Below, in pieces: positions 1-5,392 of a stretch of 8,973 nucleotides of DNA. The position numbers and the translations under genes were made by a program. The notes beneath the pieces are model-generated. The model was not told where the DNA came from, ran no database searches, and saw only the letters and a program-made list of their open reading frames with translations. Position 1 is the stretch's first letter. The number at the start of each line of letters is the position of its first letter. The stretch comes from CAZDVQ01 sp964508975 (lineage in GTDB: Bacteria; Bacteroidota; Bacteroidia; Chitinophagales; Saprospiraceae), in contig CAZDVQ010000093.1 of the NCBI GenBank assembly GCA_964508975.1, positions 1 through 8,973 of the forward strand, written 5' to 3'.

Positions 1-84
1 GAATTGACAATTAAGAAGGCCAGCAGGTAACAGCACCTACAAGAAATTGGCGGTTTAGTGGTTCGTATGACAGTTTTGTGGTGG
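1..84. other. Gene-free left edge
   Basis: No coding region is supported in the first 84 bases. The stretch contains AATTGACAATTAAG near the edge, which resembles the AT-rich heptamer array at 5121-5153, and a weak AGGT/ACCT inverted repeat around 26-40. It leads into palindrome island A. A gene could end to the left of the window; nothing here shows it. Confidence 0.4.
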
Positions 85-322
85 CACAAACATTCGTTCT
101 TCGTATGAACATTTGTGGTAAAAATCCGCCACTGCGCAAAGCCGCAAACCGTTAAGCATCATTTTTCCAAGCCCCCAGACCCATTAAATCCACCAGCCCC
201 CACCCGCTGCTTTGCAGCGGGTACCGCGTTAGCTGGCCGGAGGGCAGCCGCGCCAGCGGCTGGTGCGCAGCACCGAACGTATAGTGAGCCCGCAGGACAG
301 CGACCCCGAAGGGGGAACGCCC
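85..322. repeat. Palindrome-rich intergenic island A
   Basis: The island is a run of short inverted repeats. An imperfect hairpin lies at 85-117 (arms starting CACAAA / ending TTTGTG). A perfect 9-bp stem with loop TTT lies at 202-222 (ACCCGCTGC and its complement). An 8-bp stem with loop CGG is at 249-267, overlapped by GGTGC-GCA-GCACC at 262-274. CCCC-GAA-GGGG is at 304-314. Two sub-blocks (115-138 and 188-226) recur in the same order in island C (8781-8804 and 8804-8831), so this is a repeat family and not random sequence. Open frames crossing it (for example 115-375) have low-complexity Pro/Ala/Arg translations and are judged non-coding. Whether it is mobile, a REP-like element or a nucleoid-protein site is unknown. 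Confidence 0.7.
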
Positions 323-326
323 AAAT

Positions 327-344
327 AAATCCTAAAAAGGATTT
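327..344 (+). repeat. 7-bp hairpin abutting the long inverted repeat
   Basis: AAATCCT (327-333) and AGGATTT (338-344) form a perfect 7-bp stem with loop AAAA. It ends exactly where the left arm of the long hairpin begins at 345. The GGAT of its right arm (339-342) could instead pair with ATCC at 508-511 beyond the right arm, so the two stems are mutually exclusive extensions of the same structure. Confidence 0.6.
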
Positions 345-506
345 AGAGTATGTTTGGATTTTGGGTTTCGAGTGAAAAACGAGCTATTTTTTGATGAGGT
401 TGCTTTAAAAAATGGGCGCATAGTGGTGCTACGTAACTATTTTTTAAAGCAAAAATCATCGGAAAAGAGCTGTTTTTCGCCGGAAGCTAAAGTCCAAACA
501 TACTCT
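345..506 (+). ncRNA. Long imperfect hairpin: candidate structured RNA or miniature inverted-repeat element
   Basis: The two arms (345-423 and 429-506) are near reverse complements around a 5-nt loop (424-428). The outer 14 bp (345-358 with 493-506, arm AGAGTATGTTTGGA) and an inner 14 bp (400-413 with 439-452, arm TTGCTTTAAAAAAT) are perfect. By hand I count about 62 Watson-Crick and 8 G.U pairs (359.492, 363.488, 368.483, 373.479, 391.462, 392.461, 414.438, 418.434), with single bulges at 371 and 381 and a small internal loop at 398-399/453-455. Below the apical loop region every transition difference is a G.U on the + strand and none is an A.C, which favours function as + strand RNA. Short frames here (TTG at 354 to 542; ATG at 350 reading MFGFWVSSEKRAIF then stop) look like by-products. 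A non-autonomous transposable element (MITE) is the main alternative; I see no clear target-site duplication. Confidence 0.6.
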
Positions 507-557
507 TATCCCCCCCGCAAAGATTATATTTATGTAAACTAGGTGATTCTGGGCCTG

Positions 558-586
558 GGCTCCGCTATATTTGGAGCCTAATTTTT
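558..586 (+). terminator. Terminator-like hairpin upstream of the acetyltransferase
   Basis: GGCTCC (558-563) and GGAGCC (573-578) form a 6-bp GC-rich stem with a 9-nt loop, followed by TAATTTTT. It could end a transcript of the long hairpin at 345-506. The short stem, wide loop and interrupted T tract make it weak, and its loop overlaps the predicted -7 box of the next gene. Confidence 0.35.
566..573 (+). promoter_or_regulatory. Predicted -7 promoter box for the acetyltransferase
   Basis: TATATTTG matches the Bacteroidota primary-sigma -7 consensus TAnnTTTG exactly. It would start transcription near 580, leaving a leader of about 15 nt before the ATG at 595. No convincing TTTG -33 box is visible at the usual distance upstream, so only half of the promoter is supported. 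Confidence 0.45.
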
Positions 587-594
587 AATACACC

Positions 595-1182
595 ATGATC
601 CTAGATCCTACACTTGTACTTGAAAACGACCGCGTGCGCTTGCAAGCCATACAAGCCAGTGATTACGATAACTTACTACCCTTTGCCTTGCATGAGCCCG
701 AGCTCTGGCAATACTCGCTGGTATCAGCCGCTAGCCCAAGCCTCATGCAACAATACATCGCCGATGCCTTGGAAGAACGTGCCCAAGGCAAAAGCTATGC
801 TTTCACCATTTATGATAAACTGTACGATAAATACGCCGGCAGCACCCGGTATTACAATATTCAAACCCAAAACCAAGCGCTTCAACTTGGGTACACCTGG
901 TACGGCAAAGCTTTTCAAGGCACTGGCTTAAACAGGCATTGCAAGTTCTTAATGCTAGAATATGCCTTTGAAGTACTGGATATTGAACGGGTTGAACTCC
1001 GGGCCGATAGCCGCAACCAAAAGAGTATCAAGGCCATGAAGGATATTGGCTGCACCGTTGAAGGGGTACTCCGCAATAACTGTATCGGCAGCAATGGCCG
1101 GAGGGATAGCGTGGTGCTGAGTATCTTGAAAGAGGAATGGTTTAACCGCGTCAAAAAACTACAAGAAAATAAACTCTCCTGA
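595..1182 (+). CDS. GNAT family N-acetyltransferase (RimJ/RimL type)
   Basis: A 195-residue protein predicted to transfer an acetyl group from acetyl-CoA to an amine; the substrate cannot be named from sequence. It opens with the usual RimJ/RimL strand (LENDRVRLQAI, residues 9-19). The acetyl-CoA pyrophosphate-binding loop is at 108-113 (QGTGLN, matching Q/RxxGxG/A), followed by a helix. The conserved D-S-R-N-x-x-S segment lies at 138-144, with N141 and S144, and then the typical K-x-x-G motif (MKDIGC) and a C-terminal strand (RDSVVLSILKEEW). The length is normal for the family. RimJ/RimL enzymes acetylate ribosomal protein N-termini, but close relatives act on antibiotics, polyamines or amino acids, so no gene symbol is given. 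The ATG at 595 is the first in frame after the predicted promoter. The gene stands alone, converging on the next gene. Confidence 0.9.
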   Translation: MILDPTLVLENDRVRLQAIQASDYDNLLPFALHEPELWQYSLVSAASPSLMQQYIADALEERAQGKSYAFTIYDKLYDKYAGSTRYYNIQTQNQALQLGYTWYGKAFQGTGLNRHCKFLMLEYAFEVLDIERVELRADSRNQKSIKAMKDIGCTVEGVLRNNCIGSNGRRDSVVLSILKEEWFNRVKKLQENKLS

Positions 1183-1257
1183 TGACAGGCTAGCGTTCAG
1201 ACATTCAACAATAAACTCGTTTATCAGCATATATTTTAGCCGTATCCGTATAAACAC

Positions 1258-1294
1258 AAAAAAGGTTATCCTATGTTGTAGGATAACCTTTTTT
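1258..1294. terminator. Bidirectional intrinsic terminator
   Basis: An A-rich left side leads into AGGTTATCCTA, a 5-nt loop TGTTG, and the perfect complement followed by T residues. The 16-bp stem (1258-1273 with 1279-1294) has an A tract on one flank and a T tract on the other. It can therefore stop both the acetyltransferase transcript (+) and the T9SS protein transcript (-), which converge here. Confidence 0.92.
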
Positions 1295-1311
1295 TATAGC
1301 GGTATTAGAAT

Positions 1312-2229
1312 CTAGTCTAAGCGAATAACGCGTTTGCTTTCGATAACCTCACCGTTAGCATTGATGATTTGAACCATGTAGTGGCCAGCGTTAGCCAAAG
1401 GCAGGTATGTTTCAGCCGTTGTGATATCACCAAAAACTTGGCTAGAACCATCTAGGTTAAACAAACGGTAACTTAATACTTGCTCGCCAGTTTCTTCCAA
1501 GGCCAAGGTAACACCCTCAGTAGTTGGATTAGGGTAAGTATTGAGCGTTACTTTAGGGCTGTAAGTTTCAAAATCGTTGCGCTCGTTGGCCATGCGAGAT
1601 CCGCCACGAGTGCCTTTTGTGCGGCCTGGATCATTTGATACACCGCCACCAGTACCTACTAGTGGTGGACCAGCAGGCATGAAGTTTTGCAAAGGAGCAT
1701 TTAAGTTACCGAACTCGATAATATTTAAATTAGGCTGGTTAACGAAAGAGATGAACTCCTGCGCCACAGTTGGTGTAGCAGAGTAACCCGGGCCAGCTTG
1801 AAAGTTTACATTTAAAGGTGATTGTGGCGTTACACTTGGAGCCATGTCCAAGGTGAACTTACCAAATGGCACCCAACCAGAGTTAGGAGGCAATACCAGG
1901 TGTGGGCCACTTAATGCCAAAATACCATATGAGGTAACCACAGCTTGCAGCACTGGACTAAATTGCTCCGTAATGGTTTGTGGGTAGAAAGTACCGGTAA
2001 AAGTTACAACGGGGTTGCTATATAAAGCATGATCGTAAGTAAAACGAACCGAAACGGTGCCGAAGTTTACGGCAGATACATCAACGTTACGTGCCCGGAT
2101 AGATATTTCAACTTTACGTGTCAAGAAGTTAACCTCTTGTACTTCAAAAGCCATCATGATATTACGGCTTTGCGCACCCGCAATGATGGAAATCAGCATG
2201 AAAGCAAAAAGTAAAAATTGAGTCTTCAT
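1312..2229 (-). CDS. Secreted protein with T9SS C-terminal sorting domain (paralog 1)
   Basis: A 305-residue exported protein of unknown function. Residues 1-19 are a signal peptide (MKTQFLLFAF..., cleavage predicted after AGA-Q). Residues 22-180 form a beta-rich domain that I do not recognise, rich in alternating strands (for example VRFTYDHALY, ATPTVAQEFI). A Gly/Arg-rich linker at about 180-225 is followed by a type A T9SS sorting domain starting at TYPNP (231-235), with the usual G-x-x-x-L core and a C-terminal basic strand (KRVIRLD). Such domains direct export across the outer membrane and attachment to or release from the cell surface. The N-terminal domain is about 60% identical by hand count (95 of 159) to that of the gene at 2519-3337, with no gaps, so the pair arose by tandem duplication. 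The beta-sandwich look would suit an adhesin or carbohydrate-binding role, but that is a guess. Confidence 0.88.
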   Translation of the reverse strand: MKTQFLLFAFMLISIIAGAQSRNIMMAFEVQEVNFLTRKVEISIRARNVDVSAVNFGTVSVRFTYDHALYSNPVVTFTGTFYPQTITEQFSPVLQAVVTSYGILALSGPHLVLPPNSGWVPFGKFTLDMAPSVTPQSPLNVNFQAGPGYSATPTVAQEFISFVNQPNLNIIEFGNLNAPLQNFMPAGPPLVGTGGGVSNDPGRTKGTRGGSRMANERNDFETYSPKVTLNTYPNPTTEGVTLALEETGEQVLSYRLFNLDGSSQVFGDITTAETYLPLANAGHYMVQIINANGEVIESKRVIRLD

Positions 2230-2320
2230 AATCCCAGTGTTTTGTAGTTTGTGGTTTTGTGGTAAGTACAGTAGGATTTCCCCCGAAACCCTGACGTAAA
2301 AAACGGCATTTTTTAGCTAA

Positions 2321-2362
2321 GGTTGCATCATTTTGTAAAAAATATTTCATCATTATGCAACC
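2321..2362 (-). promoter_or_regulatory. Inverted repeat at the predicted 5' end of the paralog 1 mRNA
   Basis: GGTTGCAT (2321-2328) and ATGCAACC (2355-2362) are perfect 8-bp complements around a 26-nt AT-rich loop. The predicted -7 box at 2369-2376 places the transcription start within a few bases of 2362, so the mRNA would begin with this stem. A 5'-terminal stem commonly protects mRNAs from decay; a regulator binding site is the alternative. Confidence 0.4.
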
Positions 2363-2368
2363 CTTTCG

Positions 2369-2376
2369 CAAAATTA
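2369..2376 (-). promoter_or_regulatory. Predicted -7 promoter box for T9SS paralog 1
   Basis: On the minus strand this reads TAATTTTG, an exact match to TAnnTTTG. A TTGG at 2395-2392 lies 16 bp upstream, slightly shorter than the usual spacing to the -33 box. The leader would be about 130 nt. The rest of the 289-bp gap (2230-2518) shows no gene. Confidence 0.45.
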
Positions 2377-2518
2377 TATGCCCGACCAGCGCCAACACTA
2401 GGAATATTGCACGAAATATATTTCAAATGGCCATATAATCTCTTGTTCCAACTTGACTAAGCATGTTGAAATGATCCGAAAAGCAATGTTGAGCCTTAAA
2501 TTGTTTTGCTGCCGAATG

Positions 2519-3337
2519 CTATTTAGCGCAAATAATTTGCTGTACTGCAACCATACGCCCATCAGCGTCTAATAACTGTACTGCATACAATCCGCTATAA
2601 TCCAATCGGATATAGGTTTCTTTTTGCGTTACTGCACCTCTATCTATCAATTTTCCACTTACATCGTAAACTTGGTATTGATACCCTAATATATTATCCA
2701 TATTAAGCCTAAGGGTAAATCCGTTTACAGCAGGACTAGGGTAAGTGCTAATACCAACACTCATGCTTTGTTGAACCGTAGCGCTGGTTAAATTGCTCAG
2801 CACGGCATCTAAATCTTGAAATTCAATGATATTCAAGTTGGGTTGCTCAAACATGGTTACAAATTCTTGGGCCACGGTTGGCGTTGCCGAGAGTCCTGGG
2901 CCTCGTTCCAAAGTAATCACCAAGGGTGTCTGTGGACCAACGCTTGCGTCCATGTCTAATGTAAAACGACCAAAAGTAACCCATTGGGTATTGGGCTGTA
3001 GCACCTGGTGACCGCCGCTTAAGGCCAAAATACCATATGAAGTTACAACAGCCTGTACGGCAGGACTAAACTGTTCTGAAACCGTGTGCGGGAATACATT
3101 GCCTGTGAAGGTAATGCTTGGATTGCTGAATAAGGTATGGTCATAGCGCATCCTGACGGAGGTGGTCCCCATTTGCACGGGCACTTGCTCCAAGTTCATG
3201 GCTTTTAAGGCGATGTGTACTTTGCGGGCGCTAAAGTCTACCGATTCTAAATCCACCTGCATGGCGATATTGCGTTCTTGGGCAAATGCCGGCAAAATAG
3301 CCATGCAAAACAAACATACTAGTAAAACTGCTCTCAT
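2519..3337 (-). CDS. Secreted protein with T9SS C-terminal sorting domain (paralog 2)
   Basis: A 272-residue exported protein, the tandem paralog of the gene at 1312-2229. It has a signal peptide at 1-19 (MRAVLLVCLF..., Ala-Phe-Ala before Gln). Residues 22-180 match paralog 1 without gaps, with the longest conserved runs at 97-108 (VVTSYGILALSG) and 151-159 (ATPTVAQEF), followed by QPNLNIIEF. It lacks the 30-odd residue Gly/Arg linker of paralog 1 and goes straight to a T9SS sorting domain starting at TYPSP (198-202). The C-terminal domain has diverged far more than the N-terminal one, which suggests the exported domain carries the conserved function. The gene lies 116 bp after era on the same strand, with a GGGC-ATAA-GCCC hairpin (3369-3380) in the gap. 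No promoter box better than 7 of 8 matches (TAATATTG at 3394-3387) was found, so read-through from era is possible. Confidence 0.87.
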   Translation of the reverse strand: MRAVLLVCLFCMAILPAFAQERNIAMQVDLESVDFSARKVHIALKAMNLEQVPVQMGTTSVRMRYDHTLFSNPSITFTGNVFPHTVSEQFSPAVQAVVTSYGILALSGGHQVLQPNTQWVTFGRFTLDMDASVGPQTPLVITLERGPGLSATPTVAQEFVTMFEQPNLNIIEFQDLDAVLSNLTSATVQQSMSVGISTYPSPAVNGFTLRLNMDNILGYQYQVYDVSGKLIDRGAVTQKETYIRLDYSGLYAVQLLDADGRMVAVQQIICAK

Positions 3338-3453
3338 TTTGGGTATATATTAGTCGTAAAGAATATTTGGGCATAAGCCCTTGATACAATATTAATTACG
3401 ATATACAATACGCTATGTTTCGGTAAACGATAAAAAACAGCAAGTTAGCATAC

Positions 3454-4383
3454 CTACTCGTAGCCAAAACGGCTCAGTTGTTTTTCATCATCGCGCCAGT
3501 TGTCGCGCACTTTGACAAACAGCTCCAAGAATACCTGCTTCTCGGTAAACGCTTCGATATCTTTCCGAGCATCGATGCCCACTTTCTTGATGTCTTTGCC
3601 CTTTGGCCCGATGATGATATTCTTTTGCGATTCGCGCATCACATATATAATGGCGCTAATGCGGACCAAGTCTTTGTCTGGGTCGTGTTTGTACGATTCT
3701 ACCACGATTTGTACCGAGTAAGGTATCTCGTAGTAATAATGCAGCAATATTTTCTCGCGGATAATTTCCGACACGAAGAAGCGCTCCGGCCTATCCGTCA
3801 GCTGGTCGGTAGGGAAATACGGTGGCCCAAGCGGTAGATTATCTACGATGGATTTCATCAACTCGCCAGTACCAGTGCGCTCTAGTGCCGATATCGGGAA
3901 AACCTTGTCGTACTTCAGTTTTTCCTGCCAGGTATCGATATAGGCCTTCACCGCATCGGGTTTGAACTGGTCAATTTTGTTCACGATCAAGTACAGCGGG
4001 CACTTGAGTTTTTCCAAACGGGCAAAAATGGGCATATCCTCCGGGAAAGGCTCGCCAACCTCGGTCACGAAAAGCATGATGTCGGCATCGTCAAAACAGC
4101 TTTCCACAAAGCGGTTCATGCGTTCTTGCATCTTGTACGAGGGGTCCTTGATGGCCCCGGGGGTATCCGAGAAAACAATCTGGAAATTATGCCCGCTCAC
4201 GATACCGAAAATACGGTGGCGGGTGGTTTGCGGTTTATTGGTAATAATCGACATGCGCTCGCCAACCAGGGCGTTCATCAAGGTGGATTTTCCCACGTTG
4301 GGCCGCCCGATAATATTCACGAAGCCCGATTGGTGGCCACTTGGTCCCTGAAGTTGTTGCAGTAAATCTTCTATATTGTTCAT
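3454..4383 (-). CDS. era: GTPase Era, ribosome assembly factor
   Basis: A 309-residue GTPase that binds the 3' end of 16S rRNA and checks maturation of the 30S subunit at the inner membrane face. The G domain shows G1 GRPNVGKS (26-33), the switch I segment TTRHRIFG (53-60), G3 DTPG (73-76), G4 NKID (135-138) and G5 SAL (165-167). The C-terminal KH domain has its RNA-binding GxxG loop as GPKG (259-262). The protein ends with the family signature of a conserved Trp followed by D-D-E and a terminal Gly-Tyr (W296, GY 307-308). Length is slightly above the usual 295-300 because of a longer N-terminus. The ATG at 4383 is the natural start, about 35 nt after the predicted transcription start. It is transcribed divergently from shikimate kinase. 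Confidence 0.98.
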   Translation of the reverse strand: MNNIEDLLQQLQGPSGHQSGFVNIIGRPNVGKSTLMNALVGERMSIITNKPQTTRHRIFGIVSGHNFQIVFSDTPGAIKDPSYKMQERMNRFVESCFDDADIMLFVTEVGEPFPEDMPIFARLEKLKCPLYLIVNKIDQFKPDAVKAYIDTWQEKLKYDKVFPISALERTGTGELMKSIVDNLPLGPPYFPTDQLTDRPERFFVSEIIREKILLHYYYEIPYSVQIVVESYKHDPDKDLVRISAIIYVMRESQKNIIIGPKGKDIKKVGIDARKDIEAFTEKQVFLELFVKVRDNWRDDEKQLSRFGYE

Positions 4384-4402
4384 GGTGTATCTAATAAAGC
4401 TG

Positions 4403-4410
4403 TACTTTAG
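4403..4410 (+). promoter_or_regulatory. Possible -7 box for shikimate kinase
   Basis: TACTTTAG differs from TAnnTTTG at one position. It would start transcription near 4417, about 29 nt before the ATG at 4446. A TTG at 4376-4378 is 24 bp upstream, a little far for a -33 box, and lies inside the first codons of era. Weak but the only candidate in the 62-bp gap. Confidence 0.3.
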
Positions 4411-4423
4411 CGCTAATCGAATG

Positions 4424-4455
4424 CAAAAGTACTAAAACTAAACACATGAAACCAA
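4424..4455 (-). promoter_or_regulatory. Predicted promoter of era
   Basis: The minus strand has TACTTTTG at 4431-4424, an exact TAnnTTTG match, and TTGG at 4455-4452 as a -33 box, with 21 bp between TTG and the -7 box. The -33 box sits within codons 3-4 of aroK, so the two divergent genes share promoter DNA and may compete for polymerase. Confidence 0.55.
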
Positions 4456-4970
4456 TTTGCTTGGTCGGCATGCCAGGCTCTGGCAAAACGGCGCTAGGCC
4501 AGGCCTTAGCCCAGGCCTTGGATTTACCTTTAATTGACCTCGATGAGCGCATCGAGGCCACGGCAGGCATGAATGTATCTGACATATTTTCAGAAAAAGG
4601 GGAGTTTTTTTTCCGCAACCTAGAGCACGAATTACTGCTAGAATCGGTCAAAACCACCAATACCATATTGGCCACCGGCGGCGGTACACCTTGCTTCTTC
4701 GACAACATGGGCTTCATCAAGGCGCATTGCAGCAGTTTATTCATCGACCTCGATATCTCAATCCTCGCCGAGCGCCTGTACCCACATAAACACACCCGGC
4801 CTTTATTCCGCGAAATAACCGACCGCGAAGTGTTCGAGGGCATGCTCAACCTCATGTTTGCCGATCGTGGCCAATATTACAAAAGGGCCGATTTCAGCAT
4901 CAGCGTCACCGACCCAGCCGAATCCGCCGCCGAGATTGCAGATAGGTGCATTCCTTTTTTCAGGACCTAG
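4446..4970 (+). CDS. aroK: Shikimate kinase
   Basis: A 174-residue cytoplasmic P-loop kinase that phosphorylates shikimate to shikimate-3-phosphate with ATP, the fifth step of chorismate synthesis. The Walker A motif is GMPGSGKT (8-15). The shikimate-binding D-L-D motif is at 31-33, with the conserved F-R-x-x-E at 56-60 contributing R57. The G-G-G loop is at 78-80. The LID segment contains T117, R118 and P119 (HTRPLF), and R141 lies in the A-D-R segment before the C-terminal adenine-binding region. Length is normal. The ATG at 4446 is right for the family, as the first strand (ICLVGMPGSGK) follows at once. It is transcribed alone; palindrome island B begins 13 bp after its stop codon. AroK and AroL differ little in sequence and the symbol follows common usage for Bacteroidota. 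Confidence 0.96.
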   Translation: MKPICLVGMPGSGKTALGQALAQALDLPLIDLDERIEATAGMNVSDIFSEKGEFFFRNLEHELLLESVKTTNTILATGGGTPCFFDNMGFIKAHCSSLFIDLDISILAERLYPHKHTRPLFREITDREVFEGMLNLMFADRGQYYKRADFSISVTDPAESAAEIADRCIPFFRT

Positions 4971-4982
4971 AAGGTTATTTTT

Positions 4983-5115
4983 GGGGCGCTTCCCCTCGCA
5001 CGTGGGGCGTATATATACGCCCCTGCAATGCTCGGGGCCGTTACGTTCCGCGGCTCGCTGTCGCTCGGCCCGCTGCGCGGTCTGGCCCTACGGGCCACCG
5101 CTGCACATCACTAGC
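4983..5115. repeat. Palindrome-rich intergenic island B
   Basis: The island starts with a GGGG-CGCTT-CCCC hairpin (4983-4995) and a perfect 20-bp palindrome at 5004-5023 (GGGGCG, TATATATA core, CGCCCC). It continues with TCGCTGTCGCTCGGCCC (5055-5071), GGTCTGG (5079-5085), and GGCCC-TAC-GGGCC (5084-5096). The same three blocks occur in island C at 8553-8570, 8587-8593 and 8575-8584, but there the last two are swapped. GCCACCGCTGCACATC (5094-5109) resembles a block shared by islands A and C. The GGGG-CGCTT-CCCC stem just after the aroK stop could also act as a weak transcription stop, though it has no T tract. No gene is supported. Confidence 0.7.
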
Positions 5116-5120
5116 GCGTT

Positions 5121-5153
5121 TTAATTGTTAATTGTTAATTATCAATTATTAAT
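5121..5153. repeat. AT-rich heptamer tandem array
   Basis: Four and a half head-to-tail 7-bp units: TTAATTG, TTAATTG, TTAATTA, TCAATTA, TTAAT. It stands out sharply between two GC-rich palindromic stretches. Short arrays like this grow and shrink by slippage; a DNA-bending or protein-binding role is only a possibility. Confidence 0.75.
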
Positions 5154-5209
5154 GGGTTGAATATGTACCGTCTATGAATCGCCACGGAACGGTAAACGTA
5201 CCGAAACCC

Positions 5210-5276
5210 GGTCGAGCGAAGCTCGGCCTAACCCCCGCTACCAACAGACGCACAGCGGCTGTGCAGTGGAGGGGGT
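5210..5276. repeat. Nested triloop hairpins
   Basis: GGTCGAGC-GAA-GCTCGGCC (5210-5228, one G.T pair) is followed by a larger compound stem: ACCCCC (5230-5235) pairs with GGGGGT (5271-5276), enclosing GCACAG-CGG-CTGTGC (5250-5264). The remaining sequence to 5392 holds GAGCAG repeats around 5330-5345 and a 10-bp palindrome at 5365-5374, but no supported gene. The minus-strand frame at 5149-5349 mimics a signal peptide by chance. Confidence 0.6.
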
Positions 5277-5392
5277 CGGCGCATAGAGCCGGGGGGAGGC
5301 GCAAAATCAGCGCAGATAGCAGAAGGCAAAGAGCAGAGCAGAGCCGCACGATTATGCGTCTAGGATGGGCCCATGCTCAATGATAATAACCC

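Noticed and set aside
115..375. 86-codon + strand frame across island A
   Set aside because: It runs through palindromes and its translation is low-complexity Pro/Ala/Arg with no domain; the DNA pattern is explained by the repeats.
327..511. Insertion sequence with a transposase
   Set aside because: The arms could be terminal repeats, but the interior is too short for a transposase and I found no convincing target-site duplication at the ends.
354..542. 62-codon + strand frame across the long hairpin
   Set aside because: It starts with TTG, both arms are used as coding sequence only by accident of the inverted repeat, and arm conservation follows base pairing, not codons.
3478..3837. 119-codon frame opposite era
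   Set aside because: It is the antisense shadow of a well-conserved gene.
5149..5349. 66-codon minus-strand frame with a signal-peptide-like start
   Set aside because: The hydrophobic start comes from repeated GAGCAG-type sequence, the rest crosses the nested hairpins, and no promoter is seen.
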